Shown here: in pieces, positions 52,573 to 62,592 of the stretch
How positions within the stretch are numbered: position 1 is the stretch's first letter
How the letters are laid out: every line of letters starts with the position of its first letter
Source: Roseivirga misakiensis
Lineage (GTDB): Bacteria; Bacteroidota; Bacteroidia; Cytophagales; Cyclobacteriaceae
NCBI RefSeq assembly: GCF_001747105.1
Contig: NZ_MDGQ01000005.1
Coordinates: 806,001 to 870,000 of the forward strand
Direction: 5' to 3'
Length of the DNA stretch: 64,000 nt
Notes under the pieces: model-generated
Told to the model about the DNA's origin: nothing
The model's input: only the letters and a program-made list of their open reading frames with translations
Database searches by the model: none
Made by a program: the position numbers and the translations under genes

Positions 52573-53114
52573 AGCGTTATGGTTTGAATGGTTTCGAACA
52601 AATCGGAAACTTGGCTAGCCGATTCATCCGACATTAATGCAGCCAATTTTTTCCTTCCTCGACTAATTTTAGTCTTTACTGCGCCTTCGTTACTATTTTG
52701 AATCTCAGCGATTTCTCTCATACTAAACCCACTAATTTCAAAGAGGATAAGTGCCTCTTTTTGTTTTGTTGGAAGCTTATTGAGCATGCGATAGAGCACT
52801 TGGATATCCAGAATAGTTTCTGGCGATACACCTTGATCAGCGAGCCTTTCAGCATGTATGTCCGTCAGTTCTTGTTGTTTTTTTTGTTTTCTCCACAAGC
52901 TGATCGACCTATTGCGAGCGGCCTTAATCAAGTAATGTAAAAGCTGATCCTTATTTTCAATTTTCTCAAACTTATGGTAAGCTGTTACCAGTACATCTTG
53001 TACCAGATCTTGGACGTCCATTTTTCCATAAGCAAGGGAAGAGCAATAGCGTAAAAAACGATCGTGGCAGCCGTTATAGGCTATCATAAAATCATTTTGT
53101 TTGGAATTGCTCAT
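52569..53114 (-). CDS. ECF RNA polymerase sigma factor
   Basis: 181 residues. Sigma region 2 (about 10-75; DVQDLVQDVLVTAYHKF, then NRSISLWRKQ) and region 4 (about 110-165; LPTKQKEALILFEISGFSMREIAEIQNSNEGAVKTKISRGRKKL) with an intact helix-turn-helix. It directs RNA polymerase to an envelope- or stress-type regulon. It is translationally coupled to the downstream membrane protein, which probably holds it inactive. Target promoters are not identified. Confidence 0.94.
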   Translation of the reverse strand: MSNSKQNDFMIAYNGCHDRFLRYCSSLAYGKMDVQDLVQDVLVTAYHKFEKIENKDQLLHYLIKAARNRSISLWRKQKKQQELTDIHAERLADQGVSPETILDIQVLYRMLNKLPTKQKEALILFEISGFSMREIAEIQNSNEGAVKTKISRGRKKLAALMSDESASQVSDLFETIQTITL

Positions 53115-53231
53115 ATTCTAAAATAAGGATTCTTGCACCGATAGTCGCCTATGCCTACGAAAGGTTACATTGAACTGAATTATTTTTCTTAAGGCGTTAA
53201 AACAGCCATTGATTTCTGTAATTTCAAATTG

Positions 53232-54332
53232 ATGTCTGGACTGTCACCAAAACGAAAGAGCTTTCTGCTCTCGTGGATTATTTATGTGATTATTTTTGTC
53301 ATAGGTGGCACGCTTTATTATAACGTTGAGCGAGGGCTTTTAGGTGATACTTCTTTTTATCCTTCTACCACTAACCCATATGACCCGACTGCTTCTGGAA
53401 TATCAATATTGCTGGGAAGCATATTCATGGGAGGACTGATCGGTTTTTGTGAACTGACTCTTTTCAGATTTCTTCTAAGTAACAAGAGCTTTGTCTTCAA
53501 ATTGATGAGCAAGGTGCTGCTATATGCTGTGTTCCTTACAGCTTTCCTTCTCCTGCTGGCTCTGCCAATTAATGCTTCGGCTTTAGAGCTCCCCTTATTT
53601 CATCCAGATGTGCTAAAAACGGTGGGTGACTTTATTTCCAACTATGCATTTTGGAGTACCATGATCCATTGTGCCGCCTTTATTACGCTCTCTCTATTTA
53701 TCAAGGAGATGATCGATAATATTGGAACGAGTCAAGTGGTGAACTTCTTTACCGGTAAATACCATACTTCTAAAGTTGAAACACGAGTTTTCATGTTTTT
53801 AGATATGAAAGACTCGACGAGCATTGCCGAAAAAATGGGGCATGAAAAATATTATCGGTTTCTTAACCGCTATTACCGAGATATGACCAGGTCGATCTTA
53901 TCCACGGAAGCTGAGATATACCAATATATCGGTGACGAAATTGTCCTTTCTTGGGAAGGAGAAGAGGGGCTGGTAAAAGCAAATTGCCTTGCCTGTTTCT
54001 TCGGAATAAAGGAATCTGTTGAAAAGAATCGTGAATATTACCTCAAGAACTTCGGTGAAGTTCCAGTATTTAAGGCGGGTATTCATATAGGACAAGTGAC
54101 ACGCGGTGAAGTTGGCGTGTTGAAGAAAGAACTATTATTTACAGGTGATGCGATCAATGTAACTGCTCGGATTCAATCACTTTGCAATGAGCTTCAAAGT
54201 GAGCTGCTTATTTCTGAACATCTTTTGGATAAGATAGAACTGGGTGATCGGTACGATGCCACTCCAAAAGGATCATTTATACTTCGTGGTAGAGATCAAA
54301 CAATCAATTTATTTAAGCTAAAACAAGCTTAA
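53232..54332 (+). CDS. membrane class III adenylate/guanylate cyclase
   Basis: 366 residues from ATG at 53232 (a TTG three bases earlier is also open). Four TM helices (about 12-30, 58-80, 92-110, 140-158), then a cytosolic class III cyclase domain (185-360). Both metal-binding aspartates are present (Asp191 in MFLDMKDSTS, Asp235 in YIGDEIVLSW), with Asp306, Asn309 and Arg313 in TGDAINVTARIQS for base and transition-state binding. A cyclic nucleotide is therefore likely made; cAMP versus cGMP is not decided. Monocistronic, divergent from the sigma gene. The membrane part resembles no sensor I know. Confidence 0.9.
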   Translation: MSGLSPKRKSFLLSWIIYVIIFVIGGTLYYNVERGLLGDTSFYPSTTNPYDPTASGISILLGSIFMGGLIGFCELTLFRFLLSNKSFVFKLMSKVLLYAVFLTAFLLLLALPINASALELPLFHPDVLKTVGDFISNYAFWSTMIHCAAFITLSLFIKEMIDNIGTSQVVNFFTGKYHTSKVETRVFMFLDMKDSTSIAEKMGHEKYYRFLNRYYRDMTRSILSTEAEIYQYIGDEIVLSWEGEEGLVKANCLACFFGIKESVEKNREYYLKNFGEVPVFKAGIHIGQVTRGEVGVLKKELLFTGDAINVTARIQSLCNELQSELLISEHLLDKIELGDRYDATPKGSFILRGRDQTINLFKLKQA

Positions 54333-54376
54333 AAAGTCAATCTGAATGTTTTTTTAGGGCGACACTCGTTCATTTA

Positions 54377-54408
54377 TTTGTTTTACAAACATAGATGTTA
54401 TAGATTTG
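54377..54408 (+). promoter_or_regulatory. promoter of padR-permease operon
   Basis: TTTG at 54377-54380 and TAGATTTG at 54401-54408, separated by 20 bases: a full match to the Bacteroidota -33/-7 consensus (spacing 19-21). It is the best promoter in the window and lies within the inverted repeat 54382-54423. Confidence 0.85.
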
Positions 54409-54423
54409 ATCTATGTTTGTAAA
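54382..54423. promoter_or_regulatory. operator of PadR regulator, 15-bp perfect inverted repeat
   Basis: TTTACAAACATAGAT and its exact reverse complement ATCTATGTTTGTAAA separated by 12 bases. The arms contain the ACAT/ATGT words common in PadR operators. The spacer contains the -7 box, so binding would block the promoter: autorepression is inferred. It ends 15 bases before the padR ATG. Confidence 0.8.
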
Positions 54424-54438
54424 TCTAATGCCTGATCA

Positions 54439-54774
54439 ATGAAAGGAACAAATATCGGTGAACTGGAAGAGTTAGTCCTTCTAGTTGTAGGTGTGCTCTA
54501 TGAGGATGCTTATGGCGTATCAGTTTTGAAGGAAATTAAAGATCAGACTGGTCGAGAGGTTAATATCAGTGCTATTCATGCGGTGATGAACCGACTTGAA
54601 GATAAAGGTTTTCTACGGTCGGAGATGGGTGGGGCTTCTAAAACACGTGGTGGAAGAAGAAGGCGTAACTTTTATTTGACTTCTGCTGGGCGATCGACTT
54701 TGGATCAAGTGAGATCGGTGAGAGAAAGGCTTTATGGTCAACTAGCAAGCGCTACCTCATATCAGTTTTCATAA
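54439..54774 (+). CDS. PadR family transcriptional regulator
   Basis: 111 residues. The winged helix spans 1-85 (LEELVLLVVGVLYEDAYGVSVLKEI, VNISAIHAVMNRLEDKGFL, GGRRRRNFYLTSAGR), followed by a short dimerisation helix. The short PadR subfamily normally represses an adjacent transporter. Its stop TAA is immediately followed by the permease ATG (0-base gap), and a perfect inverted repeat covers its own promoter, so autoregulation and control of the permease are likely. Ligand unknown. Confidence 0.92.
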   Translation: MKGTNIGELEELVLLVVGVLYEDAYGVSVLKEIKDQTGREVNISAIHAVMNRLEDKGFLRSEMGGASKTRGGRRRRNFYLTSAGRSTLDQVRSVRERLYGQLASATSYQFS

Positions 54775-57357
54775 ATGAGTCAGGAAGAGATTAATCCACC
54801 AAAGTGGGCTGACCGATTTCTGGGTTGGTACTGTAACCCAAAACTGCTGGAGCAAATCCAAGGAGATGTATACGAGCTGTTTTATTGGCGCTTAGAAGAT
54901 AAAGGAGCCAGCCAAGCGAAAAGGTCATTCGTTTGGGACGTTGTGAGGCTCTTTAGGTGGGCAAACATTAAACGAAATTCAAGTCAAACTCAAAAATTAA
55001 ACAACATTGCTATGTTCAAAAATTATTTTAAAATCGGTTTAAGGAATCTTTGGAAACAAAGAATGCCTTCAACAATCAATATTCTAGGGCTGTCTTTGGC
55101 TATTGGCTGCTGTCTGGTCGCCTTTCTCTACATCGAGTATCAAACTAATGTCGACGATTTTCATGAGAATGGTGACAATATCTACTTACTCACACATGAT
55201 GCTTTTGTGGAAGGTGAGGACAGGAAATATGGTTATGTCTCTTGGGCGATTGCCGACCAAATAAAAGAGGAAATTACGGGCGTAAAGAACGTTTTAAAAT
55301 TCAGACAGGGAGAAGTTAAACTCGTGGTCGAAGGCAAAAAACTCACGGATTATGCCGTCTTTACAGATGAAGGGTTTTTCACAACTTTTACTTACCAAGT
55401 AAAATACGGGGACTCTAAACCTCTAAGTAGCCCTAAAAAGATTGCCATTTCTGAGGAAACAGCCGCGTGGTATTTCAAGGATGAGTACCCAATAGGTAAA
55501 ATCGTCAATATCACAATCCTGGGCGAGAGTAGGGATTTTGAGGTGGCTACAGTTTTTAAAAAGCCAGAAAGAAAGGGAAGCTTAAGACCTGATCTTGTCA
55601 TTCATTTCGATTGGTATCGTTCTGGACGAGAGCTAAAGAATATCAATGCAAACACTTTTGTAGAATTAGAGGAAGGTGTTGACCGTGATCTGTTTGTAGC
55701 GAACCTACAGCCTTTAACCAAAGTACAGCAAGGCTTTGGTCATGAGAGAAAATATGAAGCACTAGCTATTGAACCGATCGTTACGATGGCGAAAAGCTCA
55801 CGTTTCATTGAAGGTGGAGTGGGCATGATGCCGCCAAAAGCGCCTATGATTTTGTTGGCATGTATAGCAGGATTCATGTTAGTACTCGCTATGTCTAACT
55901 ATATCAATATTGCCACTATGATGGCCACCAAACGGGTAAAAGAAATCGGAATTCGTAAGGTAATCGGTAGTAGAAGGTCGCAATTAGTCTTACAGTTTCT
56001 TTCCGAAAACCTGATTCTTTGCAGCTTGGCTCTGGTTATTGGTAGCTTATTGGCCATGGCGTTTTTCATTCCGAGTTTTAATCAGATTTCGGGCAGTACC
56101 TTAAAACTTCAGTTTTTTAGTCATTTCGCGCTCCAGAAATTTGCTGTAGCCTTGTTATTATTTTTAACCATTGCTTCCGGTACCTATCCGGCATTTTTCG
56201 TTTCTAAGTTTAAGCCAGTTAAAATTTTTAGAGGGTCAGAGAAAGTCAGTGGTAAACGTCGATTTACCATGGTTTTGCTCACTTTCCAGTTCGTTTTGGC
56301 CATTATTACGATAGTTGCTGGAATTTCAGCCGTTCAAAATAATTCCATGTATGCCGCAAAGGATTGGGGCTACGACCAAATGGACAAGCTCGTTATTGGC
56401 GTGTCGAAGGATAGGTTAAGCGCTTTTAGAGAAGATATTTTAAAGAACCCGAATGTTGTGGATGTCTCTGGAAGCTTTAACAGCCTAAACAGACATTGGG
56501 ATTTTCGTGAGATGAAAGTGGGTGAGGAAGCTTTTCACGGTCAGTTTCTACAAAGCGCACCTGAGTATCCTGAGTTTATGAATATCCCACTAGTGGAGGG
56601 TAGGTATTTTAACAGGGAACTAAAAAGTGACCTTACAGGTAAGCTGCTCGTCAACGAAAAGTTTATGAAGATTTTTCAGTTAGACGATTTTACCAATCAA
56701 ATGGTGACGATTGATGAAAAAGAATACCAGATCGTAGGGGTGCTAAAAGATTACTATTACAGCTCTTTTCAAGATGGAATTCAAGCTTCGGTTTTTACAG
56801 CAGTTCCTGATTCTTTACAGACAACTTTAACGGTGAAAACACGACCTGGAACCATTTTGGGCGTTCGAGAAGCCTTAAAGTCCAGTTGGGAAAAAGCTTA
56901 TATCGATGAAACGTTCGTTTCTCATTTTCAATCGGAGGTGCGCGATGGTGAATTTGAGGACTTGAAGGGGCTGAAGAATGTATTGGTTTTCACCGCTACT
57001 ATGGCTGTAATTCTGGCTGCTATGGGACTTTTCGGACTAGTTTCTTTAAATATATCCTCAAAGTTTAAAGAATTCGGAATTAAGAAAGTGCTCGGTGCAT
57101 CGACCGTTACCTTGTTGAAAGGTGTTTATAAACAGTTTTCGTTTATCGTCGGGTTTGCGCTAGTGGCAGGCTGCTTTTTGGCAGTAAAAGTTGTAAGCAT
57201 TTTACTGGATAGTGTTTACGGCGAACATGCGCCAATTGACTTGGTAAACCTTGTTTTAGCTTCTGTTTTATTGCTAAGCGTTTGTGTACTAACTATAAAT
57301 ATCCAGATGCGTCGTGTAAGACAAATGAATCCGTCAGACACGCTTAGAGTAGACTAA
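54775..57357 (+). CDS. FtsX/MacB-type ABC transporter permease with N-terminal prefix
   Basis: 860 residues. An N-terminal soluble prefix (1-80; PPKWADRFLGWYCNP, EQIQGDVYELF) typical of Bacteroidota permeases that follow a PadR gene. Then TM1 (about 98-120), a MacB-type periplasmic core domain (120-340) and an FtsX membrane block (about 355-480), repeated as a second TM/periplasmic/FtsX unit (about 495-855). Thus a two-copy fused permease. No ATP-binding subunit is adjacent. Likely a mechanotransmission or export complex for peptide or toxin; substrate unknown. A strong terminator follows at 57372. Confidence 0.9.
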   Translation: MSQEEINPPKWADRFLGWYCNPKLLEQIQGDVYELFYWRLEDKGASQAKRSFVWDVVRLFRWANIKRNSSQTQKLNNIAMFKNYFKIGLRNLWKQRMPSTINILGLSLAIGCCLVAFLYIEYQTNVDDFHENGDNIYLLTHDAFVEGEDRKYGYVSWAIADQIKEEITGVKNVLKFRQGEVKLVVEGKKLTDYAVFTDEGFFTTFTYQVKYGDSKPLSSPKKIAISEETAAWYFKDEYPIGKIVNITILGESRDFEVATVFKKPERKGSLRPDLVIHFDWYRSGRELKNINANTFVELEEGVDRDLFVANLQPLTKVQQGFGHERKYEALAIEPIVTMAKSSRFIEGGVGMMPPKAPMILLACIAGFMLVLAMSNYINIATMMATKRVKEIGIRKVIGSRRSQLVLQFLSENLILCSLALVIGSLLAMAFFIPSFNQISGSTLKLQFFSHFALQKFAVALLLFLTIASGTYPAFFVSKFKPVKIFRGSEKVSGKRRFTMVLLTFQFVLAIITIVAGISAVQNNSMYAAKDWGYDQMDKLVIGVSKDRLSAFREDILKNPNVVDVSGSFNSLNRHWDFREMKVGEEAFHGQFLQSAPEYPEFMNIPLVEGRYFNRELKSDLTGKLLVNEKFMKIFQLDDFTNQMVTIDEKEYQIVGVLKDYYYSSFQDGIQASVFTAVPDSLQTTLTVKTRPGTILGVREALKSSWEKAYIDETFVSHFQSEVRDGEFEDLKGLKNVLVFTATMAVILAAMGLFGLVSLNISSKFKEFGIKKVLGASTVTLLKGVYKQFSFIVGFALVAGCFLAVKVVSILLDSVYGEHAPIDLVNLVLASVLLLSVCVLTINIQMRRVRQMNPSDTLRVD

Positions 57358-57371
57358 TAAGGTTCATTGAT

Positions 57372-57409
57372 AAAAAAGGGGAGATGATATCAGTCATCTC
57401 CCCTTTTTT
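57372..57409. terminator. bidirectional terminator after the permease gene
   Basis: A 16-bp stem AAAAAAGGGGAGATGA with its complement around TATCAG, flanked by A and T runs; it also serves the converging minus-strand gene whose stop is at 57424. Confidence 0.92.
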
Positions 57410-57423
57410 GTTTCTAACCCAAA

Positions 57424-58041
57424 TCAATTGGGTTTTACTTTTCTGACTACACCTAATGAAAGCCCTAAAACGATCAACAGTGCTAGAACAGCCAACGCAT
57501 ATATTTTTACATTTCCCGACCAAAATGAACTTTTAATGGTAGTGTCGGACTGCATATAGGTTTGCTTGTCTTTGTCTAGAATGAAGTTTAATTCACCTTG
57601 CGATGTTGGGACCCTTACATTGTTTTCTGTATGATGATATATTTCTGTAAAGCTCGAAATAGATAAGCGAAAGTCGTCATAAGCCCCCTTATAGCCATTG
57701 ATTTGAAAACTCAACGTGGCATCATGTTCGGTCAGGTTAGTGGCGTAAAGGATAAAATCTACCTTATTATTGTTGATGTCTAATTGAACCGTTTTGTTGA
57801 AATAGTTTGCATAGTCAACAATGTAATCCTTCAGTCTGATCACAGCCGTATCCGATAAGTCGGGCTTTAATGACAGTATCAGATCAAAGGCGCTTTTCGG
57901 CGTTAAGTGAATTATCATTTCATTTGCCCCTTTTCCATAAGAAAACTGATAGCTAAACTGATCAGGGTCGTGTGCATTTGCTTTGTAGCTTACTATTCCA
58001 AAAATCAATATCGAGACGAGTAATCTGTGCGCGTACTTCAT
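57424..58041 (-). CDS. exported protein with C-terminal membrane anchor
   Basis: 205 residues. Signal peptide 1-23 (...SYKANAHDPD), a beta-rich extracytoplasmic domain (24-172) with a Phe/Tyr-rich start (DQFSYQFSYGKG), and a C-terminal TM helix (about 178-198) with a basic end VRKVKPN. The topology is that of a periplasmic domain anchored from the C-terminus. Family not recognised. Its start overlaps the YHYH gene stop by 4 bases, so both are made together and may act together. Confidence 0.78.
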   Translation of the reverse strand: MKYAHRLLVSILIFGIVSYKANAHDPDQFSYQFSYGKGANEMIIHLTPKSAFDLILSLKPDLSDTAVIRLKDYIVDYANYFNKTVQLDINNNKVDFILYATNLTEHDATLSFQINGYKGAYDDFRLSISSFTEIYHHTENNVRVPTSQGELNFILDKDKQTYMQSDTTIKSSFWSGNVKIYALAVLALLIVLGLSLGVVRKVKPN

Positions 58042-59174
58042 AATTTATTGATTGGTTCCGTTTCATCGTGATTACCACCTCTTCTAGGTGGAGGCCCGCC
58101 GGCACCTCGTTGAGGTCTTTGACCACCATTTCTGCCACCGCCTTTTCTAAGTTCATTGTTTGGAGTACCGCTAAAGCAAAGTGGTACTGACGGAAAGTTG
58201 TCAGTGACCACATAGTAGTATTCATTCGCGCTTTCTGGAGTTTTGCCCCAGCGTCCATTGCAAGCGTCTAATTCAGATAAATTCTGATCATATTTATAAT
58301 CGCTAAAATACCTTCCGTTATGTGGGCCATCAGGTGCTGTGACGCCATCTCCACCACGATCGCCTTCTTTTAGTTTGTAGCCACTTTGGTGCTCTACCAA
58401 TTCACCTTCGGAATTATACCCATACTTATAATAGATAGGGAAACCGTCAGATGCGTATCCGATTTTAACCATTTCAGATCCATCGATACCTTCATCGTCT
58501 ACCAGCGCTGAAGGAGTTCCGTGATAATGATACTTTCCTGTTGGCTGCACGTGGGCATTGTTGCAATCCAACCCCAGGTTTTCAGTGGAGGTGAGTGTGG
58601 TGATGTTATATCTCGGATTCATTTGTCCAGTACTTCCTATGAACATTTCAGCCGTAAACGGGTCAATACTCACACCACTAAAAAGTACACCCGAATCAAA
58701 CCCTTGAGCACTGGTTGTTTTAGTGGCTACTTTGGGGTTGAGCGGAATATTGAATGTGCCTTTTGAAACTTTAATTGTATTTGGGTTTCCAGGGTTAGGA
58801 AATTCACCTACCTGATGGTCGGCTATGCTATTGATGGTAATCTTTCTTAGTTGATTTTTTTCGTCGATGATTTCAGTATAAACACTTGAAACACCGAGTT
58901 TAGCTTCAATATCTACATTGCAATCGGAACCATCTAAATTGATAAAGAAGGTATTGCCACCTTGATTATCCGCCTCGGGGTTGTTTCTGCTGGCACCTCC
59001 AGCGCCAGGACCTCCAGGGCCTTGGCCGGGGCCATTACCACCTCTTTGGGGTGGTCCGAAACGTTGATCTCGATCAGTAGGAGCACCTTGAGAACCCTGA
59101 TCTGGTTTTGTAGAAGAACAATCGCTCAGCACGATCACTACTAAGGAAAAAAATAGGAGTTTAATATTTTTCAT
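58038..59174 (-). CDS. YHYH domain exported protein
   Basis: 378 residues from ATG at 59174 (MKNIKLLFFSLVV...LSDCSS); the ATG at 59189 is possible. The hydrophobic leader ends in Cys19, a lipobox-like LSDC whose Asp at -1 is unusual, so lipidation is uncertain. A Gly/Pro-rich linker (about 35-65) leads to the YHYH domain: GKYHYHGTPSALVDD (YHYH at 215-218) and ASDGFPIYYKYG, with a second glycine-rich basic tail (GGGRNGGQRPQRG). YHYH proteins are of unknown function and histidine-rich, with possible metal binding. Two-gene unit with the anchored protein downstream. Confidence 0.88.
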   Translation of the reverse strand: MKNIKLLFFSLVVIVLSDCSSTKPDQGSQGAPTDRDQRFGPPQRGGNGPGQGPGGPGAGGASRNNPEADNQGGNTFFINLDGSDCNVDIEAKLGVSSVYTEIIDEKNQLRKITINSIADHQVGEFPNPGNPNTIKVSKGTFNIPLNPKVATKTTSAQGFDSGVLFSGVSIDPFTAEMFIGSTGQMNPRYNITTLTSTENLGLDCNNAHVQPTGKYHYHGTPSALVDDEGIDGSEMVKIGYASDGFPIYYKYGYNSEGELVEHQSGYKLKEGDRGGDGVTAPDGPHNGRYFSDYKYDQNLSELDACNGRWGKTPESANEYYYVVTDNFPSVPLCFSGTPNNELRKGGGRNGGQRPQRGAGGPPPRRGGNHDETEPINKL

Positions 59175-59247
59175 GACTACACTTTTCATATAAGATGATA
59201 GGCGCGATGAAAACTTGCGGTTGATGATACGTTTTTCCGATGAAATT

Positions 59248-60135
59248 TCAGCCAGCTAGACTTCTCCATAGATAGAAAACCGTATAGGCTTCCCAACCCC
59301 GCATTTCTTTGAAAAACTTAATTATAGCTGCTTCATCTTTTCGGTCAGGGATAAGTCCGAAATTAAATAGAGACTGCGTTAGGCCAGTATCGCCAAATGG
59401 AATTGCTTCTGGCTGATGGAGCGTTTTCATAAGTGCATAGTTAGCTGACCATACACCAATGCCTTTGATGTTTGTCAAAAGCATCTGTCGTTCTCCAAAT
59501 TCAGGGATTTTGAGAAGGGTAGATTTGCTCAAACCATCTTTTAGAAATGATTCAGCCACGTTTTTGATGTATTTCACTTTTCCCCGAGAAAACTGTTGAG
59601 TTTTCAAGTATTCCTCGTCCAAATTCACCAATGCTTTGGGGCTCGGAAAGTGGTAGAGTTTATGGCCTTTGAAAACTATTGATTCACCATATGCTTCAAC
59701 TAATCGGCGTTTCAGTTTGAAAGCAAATGTTAGATTGATTTGTTGACCGAGAACGCTCCAGCAGAGTGCTTCAAAAAGGCTTGGTATTCCAATTAGTCTA
59801 AGCCCGTGATAGTTTTCTGCCAGAGGTTTAAGTTGGTCGGATTTATTTAGCAGGCTGTAAAAAGGAGCAAGGTCACGCTCTAGGTCGAACCACTCTTTGA
59901 CATAATCGAGCACTAAATTTTGAACTTCATCTGTAATGCCCTCATCAACTTCAATCACCAAATTCCCTTTCTTTTCGATAATTGAAAAAGGCACAAGAAC
60001 ACCATCGCATTCTATAGTGCGTAGCACCGATCGTCCTGACAATTGATAAAGACATTCGTCGTAACCTCTGTCTAAAAAGAAGAGGCATTGATCAAAATCA
60101 AAACTTTGTGGTGTTTGTAAGCTGAGTAAAGGCAT
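59248..60135 (-). CDS. DNA-3-methyladenine glycosylase II (AlkA-like, HhH-GPD)
   Basis: 295 residues. An N-terminal AlkA-like beta domain (1-100), then the HhH-GPD core with SVLGQQINLTFAF (127-139) and the helix-hairpin-helix LTNIKGIGVWSANYALMK (220-237). Catalytic Asp249 in IPFGDTGLTQ. It removes alkylated bases to begin base excision repair. Monocistronic. No iron-sulfur cluster cysteines are present, which fits AlkA rather than EndoIII. Confidence 0.87.
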   Translation of the reverse strand: MPLLSLQTPQSFDFDQCLFFLDRGYDECLYQLSGRSVLRTIECDGVLVPFSIIEKKGNLVIEVDEGITDEVQNLVLDYVKEWFDLERDLAPFYSLLNKSDQLKPLAENYHGLRLIGIPSLFEALCWSVLGQQINLTFAFKLKRRLVEAYGESIVFKGHKLYHFPSPKALVNLDEEYLKTQQFSRGKVKYIKNVAESFLKDGLSKSTLLKIPEFGERQMLLTNIKGIGVWSANYALMKTLHQPEAIPFGDTGLTQSLFNFGLIPDRKDEAAIIKFFKEMRGWEAYTVFYLWRSLAG

Positions 60136-60183
60136 TAATTAGACTTGTCTAGCCAAGTTAACACCCTATTTGAAACTTACTAA

Positions 60184-61833
<1,650 letters not shown>

Positions 61834-62054
61834 TCAAATAAGAACATAGCCTTGGGATTGAAGTTTCTCTATTATGCCACGGTTCTTGGCTGAAACCGAA
61901 ATTCAAATCAATTACTGATGCGTATGTTCCGGACTGGTTCAGGTCTCTGTTTCAGTGTGGAACAACTTGATATATACTGTTGATGATAACATGCTGTAGG
62001 ACAGGCGGTTGCGTAATTGGCAAGCTTTTAGACATAGGACAGTAAAAAAACAAT

Positions 62055-62540
62055 ATGAAAATATTAGCCAGTTTAGTTTGTCTTTGTCTAGGACTTGTAC
62101 TTACTCCAAACCTCACGAATCAGCATTTAAAAGTATATAATGGAGAATGGGAGGGCAGTCTTACCTATTTGAATTACGGCGATGATGAAACACTCGTGAC
62201 GTTACCTATGCGGGTAGAAGCGGAGCATTCAGAGAAAGGGGTAGAGTTTAAATACTTTTTTACCGAACCTGGTGGCCGAATAGAAAAGAGAACTGATCGA
62301 TTCAGAATTAAGAAAGATAAGATTTACTACAACGGATATTGGGAGCTAGAATCGACTGATATTAAAAGTCTTGATGAATGGACGTTGGAACTAGTAAGTG
62401 AGGGTAAGGATAATAACCGCAAGGCATCCTTCCGCAAGATTGTAAAGGTAAGTGCCGATGAAATCACGATAAAGAAAATGGTGCGATACGACGGTACGGA
62501 CGATTATTTTATGAGAAACTCTTACGTTTTTAATCGCTAG
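62055..62540 (+). CDS. small exported protein of unknown function
   Basis: 161 residues. The hydrophobic N-terminus (1-20) is a signal peptide. The mature part is beta-rich and charged, with YNGEWEGSLTYLNYGDDE (about 28-45), an amphipathic FKYFFTEPGGR and late ITIKKMVRYDGTDDYFMRNSYVFNR. The pattern resembles a lipocalin-like or DUF-type beta barrel binding something small, but no family is recognised. It lies alone, in a 257-base gap after the ABC-F gene and before rlmF. Confidence 0.7.
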   Translation: MKILASLVCLCLGLVLTPNLTNQHLKVYNGEWEGSLTYLNYGDDETLVTLPMRVEAEHSEKGVEFKYFFTEPGGRIEKRTDRFRIKKDKIYYNGYWELESTDIKSLDEWTLELVSEGKDNNRKASFRKIVKVSADEITIKKMVRYDGTDDYFMRNSYVFNR

Positions 62541-62553
62541 CTGTACAAAATAT

Positions 62554-62592
62554 GGCGTTCTTTTCTAAGCGCTTCTTTTTTTAAGAACGCCA
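62554..62592. other. 10-bp inverted repeat spanning the rlmF stop
   Basis: TGGCGTTCTT and AAGAACGCCA are separated by 19 bases; the right arm includes the last rlmF codons. It may act as a 3'-end hairpin for both converging genes; no convincing T-tract follows. Confidence 0.35.

Noticed and set aside
57962-58258. 98-residue minus-strand frame across the junction of the YHYH gene and the anchored protein gene
   Set aside because: Overlaps two well-supported genes in another frame and has no domain.
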